Below, piece by piece: positions 1-5,456 of a stretch of 5,516 bases of DNA. Under the pieces are notes generated by a model, which had not been told where the DNA came from, ran no database searches, and worked only from the letters and a program-made list of their open reading frames with translations. The translations under genes were made by a program, and so were the position numbers. The DNA is from Eubacterium sp. UBA4343 (GTDB lineage Bacteria; Bacillota; Clostridia; Lachnospirales; Lachnospiraceae): positions 1 to 5,516 of the forward strand of contig DGTF01000016.1 in the NCBI GenBank assembly GCA_002394235.1, read 5' to 3'. Position 1 is the first letter of the stretch. Every line of letters begins with the position of its first letter.

Positions 1-24
1 ATGCTTTTTTCACAGCCCCTTTTC
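1..24 (-). terminator. Probable first arm of a terminator after the HPr-LDH gene (cut by window edge)
   Basis: The minus strand reads AAAAGGGGCTGTG followed by an A-rich stretch and GCAT at the edge. This looks like the A-tract and GC-rich ascending arm of an intrinsic terminator whose other arm would lie outside. It begins roughly 40 bp after the stop at 65. The matching arm cannot be seen, so the call is tentative. Confidence 0.3.
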
Positions 25-64
25 CATTTATACATTTTTAACACAATGTTCCTGTATCCGCTTC

Positions 65-1369
65 TTATTTTGCCCGGCACTCCGCGTCACCGTAGGGAAG
101 ATGCTCGTTGAAGTTTCTGGCATTTTCCATAGTAATCGCCGCAATTGCCTGCATCGCCTCCCGGGTGAAAAATGCCTGATGGGAGGTCAGAATCAGGTTT
201 GGGAACATGGTGAGCCGAGCCACGATATCATTTGTGAGGAAATCATCGGAATGATTCGTGTATACATTGGCATCCTCTCCCTCATAGACATCGAGCGCCA
301 CTGCGTGGAACTTCTGCGCCTTCAGTCCGCGGATCAGAGCTTCCGCGTCTACCAGCCCGCCGCGGGAGGTGTTCACGAGCATCACATTATCCTTCATCAT
401 GGCGATCGTATCGTCATTGATGATGTGATAAGTCCCGCCTTCTCCCATTATCAGCGGAAGATGCAGAGAAATGAGATCCGCTCTCTGAAGCAGTTCATCC
501 TTGCTGACATAGGTGAGCAGGCCCTCCTCTTCCAGCTTGCGATTCGGGAAGGCATCCCATCCGAGCACCGTCATGCCATATCCCTTGCAGATCTTCGCCA
601 TGCACTGGCCGATCTTTCCGGTTCCCATGATACCCGCAACCTTGTTGTGAAGGTCCACCCCGAGAAGACCGCTCAGCGCAAAATCATTCTCCTTCACCTT
701 CAGGTATGCCTTGTGAATATGACGGTTCGCCGCCTGAATGATCGTCATCGCATGCTCGGCAACCGCGTACGGGGAATAAGCAGGCACGCGAAGCACTGTG
801 ATTCCGCACTCCTTTGCCGCCTGCAGGTCTACATTGTTGAATCCTGCGCAACGCAGAAGGATCAGACGGACACCGCACTGACTCAGAGCCTCCACCACCT
901 CGCGCGGCGCCTCATCGTTCACGAAAATACATACCGCACGAAATCCTTCGGCCAGATGTACCGTCTCAGAAGTCAGCCTGGCTTTAAAATACTTGATCTC
1001 AACATTATAAGTACCTTCTCCTTTATCTCTCGCAAGCTGACTGAAAAACATTCTGTCATAGTCCTTTGTCCCGAAGAAGGCGACCTTCAGAACGTCTACG
1101 TTCTTATCCTTTGCTGCGATCCCGTGAAACACATCAGAAATCTTCTCAATGGCTTCCTCTTCATCCGGGCCCTCCGCCGTAATATTCAAAACAGATCCCT
1201 TTGCCGCGTGAAGTTTGAGAATCTGAAGAACATTGTCGCCGCTCGCCACTTCTCCGTCACATTCTATGACAACCTCGCTTTTCAGCGCGGTACACGCCTG
1301 GGCAATCATTGCCGCCGGACGCGCATGAATTCCGAGAGGGGTTTTCACCGTATACTGTAAGCTTTTCAT
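65..1369 (-). CDS. ldhA: HPr phosphocarrier domain fused to D-lactate dehydrogenase (LdhA type)
   Basis: The 434-residue product is two proteins in one. Residues 1-85 or so form a full HPr domain with the active-site motif LGIHARPA, placing the phosphorylatable histidine at position 15 and Arg at 17, as in free HPr. The position of regulatory Ser46 is Asn46. From about residue 93 a complete D-2-hydroxyacid dehydrogenase follows. It has the LdhA-like substrate loop LLRCAGFNN (171-179), the NAD-binding GTGKIG (249-254) with Asp272 after it, and the catalytic set Arg336 (NTSRGG), Glu365 (DVYEGE) and His397 (TSHQAF). The family reaction is pyruvate + NADH to D-lactate + NAD+, in the cytoplasm. 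I chose the ATG at 1369 because AAAGGA lies six bases upstream and HPr numbering then fits exactly; an upstream in-frame ATG at 1402 lacks these supports. No stop or convincing internal start separates the domains. Dehydrogenase identity is firm; a related 2-hydroxyacid substrate is possible. The role of the HPr part is inferred. Confidence 0.93.
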   Translation of the reverse strand: MKSLQYTVKTPLGIHARPAAMIAQACTALKSEVVIECDGEVASGDNVLQILKLHAAKGSVLNITAEGPDEEEAIEKISDVFHGIAAKDKNVDVLKVAFFGTKDYDRMFFSQLARDKGEGTYNVEIKYFKARLTSETVHLAEGFRAVCIFVNDEAPREVVEALSQCGVRLILLRCAGFNNVDLQAAKECGITVLRVPAYSPYAVAEHAMTIIQAANRHIHKAYLKVKENDFALSGLLGVDLHNKVAGIMGTGKIGQCMAKICKGYGMTVLGWDAFPNRKLEEEGLLTYVSKDELLQRADLISLHLPLIMGEGGTYHIINDDTIAMMKDNVMLVNTSRGGLVDAEALIRGLKAQKFHAVALDVYEGEDANVYTNHSDDFLTNDIVARLTMFPNLILTSHQAFFTREAMQAIAAITMENARNFNEHLPYGDAECRAK

Positions 1370-1372
1370 TCT

Positions 1373-1380
1373 TCTTCCTT
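1373..1380 (-). promoter_or_regulatory. Ribosome binding site of the HPr-LDH gene
   Basis: On the minus strand AAAGGAAG precedes the ATG at 1369, with AAGGA six bases away. It decides the start in favour of the codon that makes the HPr histidine residue 15. Confidence 0.75.
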
Positions 1381-1383
1381 TCT

Positions 1384-1405
1384 GATATGTACATCCGTAC
1401 ACATC
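1384..1405 (-). promoter_or_regulatory. Dyad or hairpin just upstream of the HPr-LDH ribosome binding site
   Basis: Two nine-base arms (GATGTGTAC and GTACATATC on the minus strand) surround a GGAT centre. In RNA all nine positions pair, one as G-U. The element ends three to four bases before the Shine-Dalgarno sequence. It could be a protein-binding operator or a 5'-end/leader hairpin affecting translation or stability. No recognised regulator motif was matched, and no good -35/-10 pair was found nearby. Confidence 0.4.
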
Positions 1406-1460
1406 TCTGTACTACCTGGCCGTCTCTTGTGCTACTTTTTTCGGGCTGTATGATTTTCTG

Positions 1461-1648
1461 TCGCCGCATCTCATCATCTTCCATGGCGGATGCCTGCCTG
1501 TCGCGGCATCTCATCAACTTCCATGGCGGCTGACTGCCTGTCGCGGCATCTCATCATCTTCCGCAACGCATGCCTGTCTGTCGCCACATCTCATCAACTT
1601 CCATGGCGGATGCCTGTCTGTCGCCACATCTCATCATCTTCCGTGACG
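1461..1648. repeat. Five-unit 40-bp tandem repeat (minisatellite) between hppA and the HPr-LDH gene
   Basis: Units begin at 1461, 1501, 1541, 1581 and 1621; the period is exactly 40 bp and the last unit decays after about 28 bp. Each starts with a tcgc..catctcatca core. Units alternate: 1, 3 and 5 read catcatctt, while 2 and 4 read catcaactt. Units 2 and 3 share tcgcggcatc and units 4 and 5 share tcgccacatc, so an 80-bp dimer seems to have been duplicated. The period is not a multiple of three, so a repeated peptide is excluded. On the RNA, junctions can form small hairpins, for example GATGCC with GGCATC at 1489-1510. There are no unique spacers as in CRISPR. Confidence 0.9.
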
Positions 1649-1669
1649 CCGGATTCTCCGCCATGTCAC
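1643..1669 (-). other. Hairpin at the hppA-side end of the tandem repeats
   Basis: The outer arms GTGAC and GTCAC pair, and inside them CGGA and TCCG pair around a GAA loop. The hairpin replaces the tail of the fifth repeat unit. It is downstream of hppA but has no U-rich tract on the transcribed strand, so it is not a standard intrinsic terminator. A 12-bp perfect palindrome (catgatatcatg) lies at 1704-1715. The rest of 1670-1750 shows nothing recognisable. Confidence 0.4.
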
Positions 1670-1750
1670 CTGCCCGTTCAATTGTCCGTCATGATGCTGC
1701 ATCCATGATATCATGTTCCCGGCAGTTTGAGAAGATACAAGTGGAATCGA

Positions 1751-3736
1751 TTACAGCAGACTTCCCACAGCCAGAAACAGCGGTGCAAATACGAGAGATA
1801 CAATCGTCATCAGTTTAATGAGAATATTAATCGACGGGCCTGACGTGTCTTTAAAAGGATCGCCGACGGTGTCTCCGACAACCGCTGCCTTGTGCGCCTC
1901 ACTGCCTTTTCCTCCGAACTTTCCGCCTTCAATGTATTTCTTCGCATTGTCCCAGGCGCCGCCGGCGTTGCTCATGAAAATCGCCATCAGGACGCCCGTG
2001 AGCAGCGCGCCAGCAAGCATGCCTCCCAGGGCATCCGTTCCGAGGATCAGCCCAAGCACGATTGGGGAAGCTGCCGCGAGAATGCCCGGAAGGATCATCT
2101 CGTGAAGCGCCGCCTGTGTGGATATCCCGACACAGGATTTGTAATCCGCCCGGCTTGTTCCGGCCAGGATGCCCGGATCCGCACGGAACTGCCGGCGCAC
2201 CTCTTCGATCATCTTGTATGCCGCTTTCGATACGGATTCCATCGTAAAGGCAGAGAACAGGAAGGTCAGCATGCCTCCGATAAAAAGCCCAATGATTACC
2301 TTCGGATCCATGATATCAATTTTCTCAAGATGAACCGCCTGCGCGTAGGACACAAAAAGCGCAAGTGCAGTCAGCGCCGCAGATCCGATCGCAAATCCCT
2401 TTCCGATTGCCGCGGTCGTGTTGCCCACCGAATCCAGGGCATCGGTAATCTCACGGACACTCTCATCCATGCCGGACATCTCGGCGATTCCGCCGGCATT
2501 ATCCGCAATCGGGCCATATGCATCCACGGCAATCGTACTTCCGGCCGTTGCAAGCATTCCGACCGCCGCGAGGGCGATCCCATAAAGTCCCGCTGTGATA
2601 TAGGACACGAAAATACCGACACAGATACAAAGAATCGGCACCATGACAGACTTCATACCGACCGCAAGTCCTGTGATAATAGTTGTGCCGGCTCCGGTCT
2701 GTGACTCCTCCGCGATCTTCCGGACAGATTTATATTTGTCTGAAGTATATATCTCTGTCATCTGACCGATCACAAACCCGACGAGAAGTCCGAAAATCAC
2801 CGCCACTGCCGGCCTGAATCCTCCAAACAGTGTCCTGCTGAGAATCAGCGAGGCAATAATGACCAGCAGATACGCGACATAGCTTCCCATGTTCAGCGCT
2901 TTCTGCGGGTTTCCATTCTCTCTTCCTCTGACAAAGAAAGTGCCGATGATAGAAGCGGCAATTCCACATGCCGCAATCAAAAGCGGATAGAAGGCGCCCG
3001 CCTCCCCGGAAGATGCGATTCCAAGCGTGACCGCCGATACGACTGCGCCTACATAGGATTCAAACAGGTCCGCACCCATACCGGCCACATCACCGACATT
3101 ATCTCCGACGTTATCCGCAATCACCGCCGGATTGCGCGGGTCGTCCTCCGGGATATTGTTCTCAACCTTTCCGACCAGGTCTGCGCCGACATCTGCCGCC
3201 TTGGTGTAGATTCCGCCTCCCACACGCGCAAATAGCGCAACCGAGGACGCGCCGAGGCTGTAGCCAAACAGCACATCCGCATTGCCGCTGATCAGATAGA
3301 TCAGGCTGGCTCCCAGTATACCAAGACCAACCACGCAGAAGCCCATGACGGCACCTCCATGATACGCAATGGAAAGGGCCTTTGGCATTCCGGATTTCCC
3401 TGCCGCATTCGCGGTACGGACATTGGCCAGCGTAGCGACCCGCATTCCGAAGAAACCAGCCAGCACTGAAAATGCCGCTCCGATCAGAAAGCAAACAGCC
3501 TCCAGCCAGTTCTGCAGTGCAAATCCCAGAATAAAAAACAGAACTGCGACAAAAACCGCCAGTACCTTGTACTCTGAGGCGAGAAACGCGCTCGCTCCCT
3601 CCCGGATCGCAGCCGCGATTTCCTGCATACGCTCCGTTCCTGCCTCTTCCTTCCTGACGGATCCTGCCATACAGGCCGCGAAAATCAGTGCAACAGCACT
3701 GATAACCGGCACCAGAACCAAAATACTCTTTGACAT
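1751..3736 (-). CDS. hppA: Membrane-bound ion-translocating pyrophosphatase (K+-dependent type, probably Na+-pumping)
   Basis: A 661-residue integral membrane pyrophosphatase that hydrolyses cytoplasmic PPi and pumps H+ and/or Na+ across the membrane. Length fits short bacterial members. Many hydrophobic helices run from the N-terminus (residues 4-24) to the C-terminus (about 640-661). The PPi/Mg2+ site is complete: [20 protein letters not shown] (173-192) with Asp182, Asp186 and Lys190, EDDPRNP (197-203), DNVGDNVGD (208-216), [12 protein letters not shown] (405-416), GGAWDNAKK (592-600) and [10 protein letters not shown] (621-630). In [10 protein letters not shown] (438-447), Ala442 and Gly445 replace the Lys and Thr of K+-independent enzymes, indicating K+ dependence. 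The gate glutamate is in the LFES motif (Glu226), the Na+-PPase-like position; ion choice is therefore inferred, and a dual Na+/H+ pump remains possible. The ATG is supported by AAGGAGGGG at 3742-3750. The gene has its own promoter and no clear terminator before the next gene, 381 bp away. Confidence 0.97.
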   Translation of the reverse strand: MSKSILVLVPVISAVALIFAACMAGSVRKEEAGTERMQEIAAAIREGASAFLASEYKVLAVFVAVLFFILGFALQNWLEAVCFLIGAAFSVLAGFFGMRVATLANVRTANAAGKSGMPKALSIAYHGGAVMGFCVVGLGILGASLIYLISGNADVLFGYSLGASSVALFARVGGGIYTKAADVGADLVGKVENNIPEDDPRNPAVIADNVGDNVGDVAGMGADLFESYVGAVVSAVTLGIASSGEAGAFYPLLIAACGIAASIIGTFFVRGRENGNPQKALNMGSYVAYLLVIIASLILSRTLFGGFRPAVAVIFGLLVGFVIGQMTEIYTSDKYKSVRKIAEESQTGAGTTIITGLAVGMKSVMVPILCICVGIFVSYITAGLYGIALAAVGMLATAGSTIAVDAYGPIADNAGGIAEMSGMDESVREITDALDSVGNTTAAIGKGFAIGSAALTALALFVSYAQAVHLEKIDIMDPKVIIGLFIGGMLTFLFSAFTMESVSKAAYKMIEEVRRQFRADPGILAGTSRADYKSCVGISTQAALHEMILPGILAAASPIVLGLILGTDALGGMLAGALLTGVLMAIFMSNAGGAWDNAKKYIEGGKFGGKGSEAHKAAVVGDTVGDPFKDTSGPSINILIKLMTIVSLVFAPLFLAVGSLL

Positions 3737-3741
3737 TTCTT

Positions 3742-3750
3742 CCCCTCCTT
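3742..3750 (-). promoter_or_regulatory. Strong ribosome binding site of hppA
   Basis: AAGGAGGGG on the minus strand ends five bases before the ATG at 3736. It fits the 16S anti-Shine-Dalgarno sequence well and fixes the start. Confidence 0.85.
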
Positions 3751-3781
3751 ACTCAGCAATCCGCAGCTTATAAAGTTTGTT

Positions 3782-3801
3782 ATGCCCCGCTCGCAGGGCA
3801 T
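3782..3801 (-). repeat. 20-bp hairpin repeat, copy 1
   Basis: On the minus strand this reads ATGCCCTGCGAGCGGGGCAT, an eight-bp stem with one G-U pair and a four-base loop. It differs from the plus-strand sequence at 3963-3982 in only three positions: the first base and the two loop-centre bases. The pair is thus an inverted repeat of a REP-like element flanking the hppA promoter region. Confidence 0.6.
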
Positions 3802-3847
3802 CTGGATTTACGGGGTTAAACACTGTCTATTTCCCCGTTTTCCTTTA

Positions 3848-3875
3848 ATTATACTACTTTTTGTTCATATCACAA
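3848..3875 (-). promoter_or_regulatory. Sigma-A type promoter of hppA
   Basis: On the minus strand a perfect -10 box TATAAT (3848-3853) is preceded, after a 16-bp AT-rich spacer, by a -35-like TTGTGA (3870-3875, four of six consensus bases). It sits downstream of the previous gene's terminators and upstream of hppA, in an AT-rich spacer. Confidence 0.7.
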
Positions 3876-3876
3876 A

Positions 3877-3923
3877 CAATATTTAGAAAAGAAGCTCCCT
3901 CGTATATTTAGAAAAGGAGCTTC
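3877..3923 (-). terminator. Possible second, alternative terminator
   Basis: The downstream arm of the main terminator contains GAAGCTCC (3916-3923 read on minus), which can instead pair with GGAGCTTC at 3891-3898. The loop is 17 nt and a second TTTTCTAAATAT tract follows. It competes with the main hairpin for the same arm, so it may be a backup terminator or just a by-product of duplication. Confidence 0.45.
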
Positions 3924-3928
3924 CTCGT
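3880..3928. repeat. 24-bp direct repeat with partial terminator duplication
   Basis: Two copies, 3880-3903 and 3905-3928, lie 25 bp apart. Both read tatttagaaaag-agct-cctcgt and differ at only two positions. The two differing bases flank the self-complementary AGCT, so one copy reads GAAGCTCC and the other GGAGCTTC. The copies can therefore pair with each other. Confidence 0.8.
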
Positions 3929-3950
3929 TCATGAAACGAAGAAGCTCCTT
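3904..3950 (-). terminator. Rho-independent terminator of the cell-wall gene
   Basis: In the minus-strand transcript two 16-nt arms (3935-3950 and 3914-3929) pair completely around a five-base loop. The only non-Watson-Crick pair is a G-U, which would be a C-A mismatch on the other strand; this marks the minus strand as the functional one. A TTTTCTAAATAT tract follows. It begins about 45 bp after the stop codon at 3995. Confidence 0.88.
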
Positions 3951-3962
3951 GTGCATATTGTG

Positions 3963-3982
3963 GTGCCCTGCCTGCGGGGCAT
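3963..3982 (+). repeat. 20-bp hairpin repeat, copy 2 (inverted)
   Basis: On the plus strand this reads GTGCCCTGCCTGCGGGGCAT, the same hairpin as copy 1 with a different loop centre and orientation. It lies just after the stop codon of the cell-wall gene and before its terminator. In the minus-strand transcript the stem has a C-A mismatch where the other strand has G-U. No target-site duplication is evident around the pair. Confidence 0.6.
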
Positions 3983-3994
3983 GACGATTTATAA

Positions 3995-5302
3995 TTACCA
4001 GTTTGTCGCAATGTCAAGCTGTGTCGGGTTCGCGGCAGCGAATCCGCCGGTATCGACCACGATTCCCATTCCGAGACTCGTCGCGATCAGAGATCCTCTC
4101 GGTCTGACACCTAGATTTGCCGCAACCATTACATAACTTCCAAGCATCTTGACTCCGTCGGACCGCACCCAGTACTCATCGGTATTGCCCATACTTCTCA
4201 TGATGCTGACGACACCAGACATATCCATGTTATAATAGGTTTCCTGCCCGCTCGGGCCTTCGATCCGGCCGGCAGCCGCCGTAAGTGCCGCGCCTGAATA
4301 AGTACTCGATGTCGTCGTACTCTCCGCGGGAGCTGCCTGCGTGGGAGCAGGAGCTGCAGTCGGCGTCGGCGTTGCCGCAGCCGCTACAGTACCCGTACCT
4401 GCCGATGACGTCGTGGTACTCCCGGATGCCGGCATCGACGATTTCGATTCCGGAGCAGCAGCCTCCTGGGTCTCCTGCTCGGAAACAGCCACCTGCGTCG
4501 AGGTTCTCGCCTTTTCCGCCGCTGCCGCATCTGCAGCGGCCACCTCATCTGCCGCCTTCTCATTCAGCGCGTCAATATTGGCCTGCTGTTCCTGTATACT
4601 TGCCAGAAGATCCGCCGCTGCATTCTGCTCGCCTTCCAGAGAATCCGCATACTCCTGTACGTCTTCACGAGTGGAATCCACAAGACTCTGTATCTCTTCC
4701 CGTTTGCTCTTGCTCTGTTCCTGAAGACCGGCGATTTGATCCGCCTCCTTCTTCACCTCTTTCTGCTTCTCGGTAATCGTCTCGCAGATCTCGCTGTACT
4801 CCTTCAGAACTTTCCTGTCATAGCTCGTGAGCTCAGACACGTTTGTGCTTTCATTCAGGAAATCACTGAAGTTACCGGAGGAAAAGAGCGTCTCAAGCGC
4901 ACCTGTTCCGGTTCCATTCTCATACATATATTTGATCCGGAGTGCCATATTCTTCGCCTGAACACTCTCCTCCGCCTGCGCATCGGCAAGTTCCTGATTC
5001 ACGGTATCATATTCTTCCTGGGTAGCGCTGTACTTCTGCTGAAGCTCATCCAGCTGCTGATTCAGATCCGTCAGCTGATCATTGAGATCCTGCAGATATT
5101 CCTGTGCATTATCCTTCTTTGCCTGAAGCTCGCTGATTCTGTCCTGCGCGCTATTGTATTCAGATTCTGCCGCGCTCTTCTTCGCCTCAGCCGAATTGAT
5201 CTCATCCTGCGTAGAAGCCGCTGCCGGATAAGTTCCAAAAGCCCCCGACAGCAACAGAGCTACAGAAAGTGCCGCAGGTAAAAATCGTTTCATTCCCTTC
5301 AT
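3995..5302 (-). CDS. Secreted PcsB/CwlO-type coiled-coil protein with C-terminal 3D/beta-barrel-like domain, putative murein hydrolase
   Basis: The 435-residue product starts with a signal peptide: MKGMKR, a hydrophobic stretch, and likely cleavage after PAAA near residue 29. Residues 33-254 are heptad-rich coiled coil. They include the PcsB-like segment LRIKYMYENG...LETLFSSGNFSDFLN (about 121-151) followed by a YDRKVLKEYSE helix. Residues 254-337 are an Ala/Ser/Thr/Pro linker. The C-terminal domain (339-435) ends in VVDTGGF...QLDIATNW with Asp417 and Asp430. This recalls the 3D/double-psi beta-barrel domains of YocH-like and MltA-like murein enzymes, rather than CHAP or NlpC/P60. Family knowledge suggests a cell-surface peptidoglycan hydrolase, possibly controlled by FtsEX through the coiled coil; that is inference. 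The start at 5302 has GAGGTG seven bases upstream; an in-frame ATG at 5356 falls in the promoter, and one at 5293 lacks good spacing. The N-terminal assignment is secure; the catalytic assignment is less so. Confidence 0.85.
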   Translation of the reverse strand: MKGMKRFLPAALSVALLLSGAFGTYPAAASTQDEINSAEAKKSAAESEYNSAQDRISELQAKKDNAQEYLQDLNDQLTDLNQQLDELQQKYSATQEEYDTVNQELADAQAEESVQAKNMALRIKYMYENGTGTGALETLFSSGNFSDFLNESTNVSELTSYDRKVLKEYSEICETITEKQKEVKKEADQIAGLQEQSKSKREEIQSLVDSTREDVQEYADSLEGEQNAAADLLASIQEQQANIDALNEKAADEVAAADAAAAEKARTSTQVAVSEQETQEAAAPESKSSMPASGSTTTSSAGTGTVAAAATPTPTAAPAPTQAAPAESTTTSSTYSGAALTAAAGRIEGPSGQETYYNMDMSGVVSIMRSMGNTDEYWVRSDGVKMLGSYVMVAANLGVRPRGSLIATSLGMGIVVDTGGFAAANPTQLDIATNW

Positions 5303-5309
5303 AAATGTA

Positions 5310-5315
5310 CACCTC
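5310..5315 (-). promoter_or_regulatory. Ribosome binding site of the cell-wall gene
   Basis: GAGGTG on the minus strand lies seven bases before the ATG at 5302. It supports that start over the in-frame ATGs at 5356 and 5293. Confidence 0.7.
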
Positions 5316-5355
5316 AGATTTAGAATCGTTTTCCTTCTCTCAAAGGAATGAAGCA

Positions 5356-5384
5356 ATTATAACATATGTACCGTTCTATTAAAA
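5356..5384 (-). promoter_or_regulatory. Extended -10 promoter of the cell-wall gene
   Basis: TGTTATAAT on the minus strand is a TGn-extended consensus -10 (5356-5364). The -35 position (5379-5384, TTTTAA) is poor. The pattern suits a promoter helped by an activator. The predicted start near 5349 gives a leader of about 47 nt. Confidence 0.65.
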
Positions 5385-5390
5385 GTGTTT

Positions 5391-5456
5391 TGTAACCTTT
5401 TGTAACTTTTCTGCAATATTTTTATTGTAATCGCTGTTTTTTTAGTGTCCTGTAAC
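5391..5456 (+). promoter_or_regulatory. TGTAAC direct repeats, possible WalR (YycF/VicR) binding region
   Basis: On the plus strand TGTAAC occurs at 5391-5396, 5401-5406 and 5451-5456, with TGTAAT at 5426-5431; offsets are 10, 25 and 25 bp. The first and last belong to a 13-bp near-repeat (agtgtnntgtaac) 60 bp apart. WalR boxes are known as two TGTWAH hexamers separated by five bases; the closest pair here is separated by four, so the match is imperfect. Its place just upstream of the weak -35 fits an activator site. PhoP-type TTACA repeats on the other strand are an alternative. Confidence 0.4.

Larger units (their letters stand above)
3737..3841 (-). promoter_or_regulatory. Structured 5' leader of hppA
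   Basis: From the predicted start of transcription near 3841 to the ATG, the leader is about 105 nt. It holds two possible hairpins: ACGGGG/CCCCGT (arms 3833-3838 and 3810-3815) and an eight-bp stem at 3782-3801. Neither is followed by a U tract. The leader does not match a riboswitch class I recognise; a structural role is inferred only. Confidence 0.35.

Noticed and set aside
101..1360. A 419-codon open frame on the plus strand opposite the HPr-LDH gene
   Set aside because: Its translation is low in recognisable motifs and rich in Arg/His/Cys. It lies entirely opposite a gene with clear domains, and no ribosome binding site was noted. It is the usual antisense shadow of a GC-rich gene.
1461..1648. 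CRISPR array
   Set aside because: The full 40-bp unit is repeated head to tail without unique spacers, and no cas gene is present.
1643..1669. Intrinsic terminator of hppA
   Set aside because: The hairpin forms but no U-rich tract follows it on the minus strand.
1490..1818. Small plus-strand open frames across the tandem repeats
   Set aside because: A 40-bp period shifts the frame each unit, so the peptides are not periodic; no ribosome binding site or known domain.
1892..2704. A 270-codon plus-strand open frame inside hppA
   Set aside because: It is antisense to conserved pyrophosphatase motifs, with a basic, motif-free translation; treated as a shadow.
3782..3982. Insertion of a MITE bounded by the inverted 20-bp hairpins
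   Set aside because: No target-site duplication was seen, and the interval contains the hppA promoter and the upstream gene's terminator, which makes a recent insertion less likely.
4285..5281. Several plus-strand open frames opposite the cell-wall gene
   Set aside because: Their Pro/Ser/Ala-rich or Leu/Ile/Arg-rich composition is what the complement of a Gln/Glu/Ala-rich coiled coil and linker gives; no independent support.
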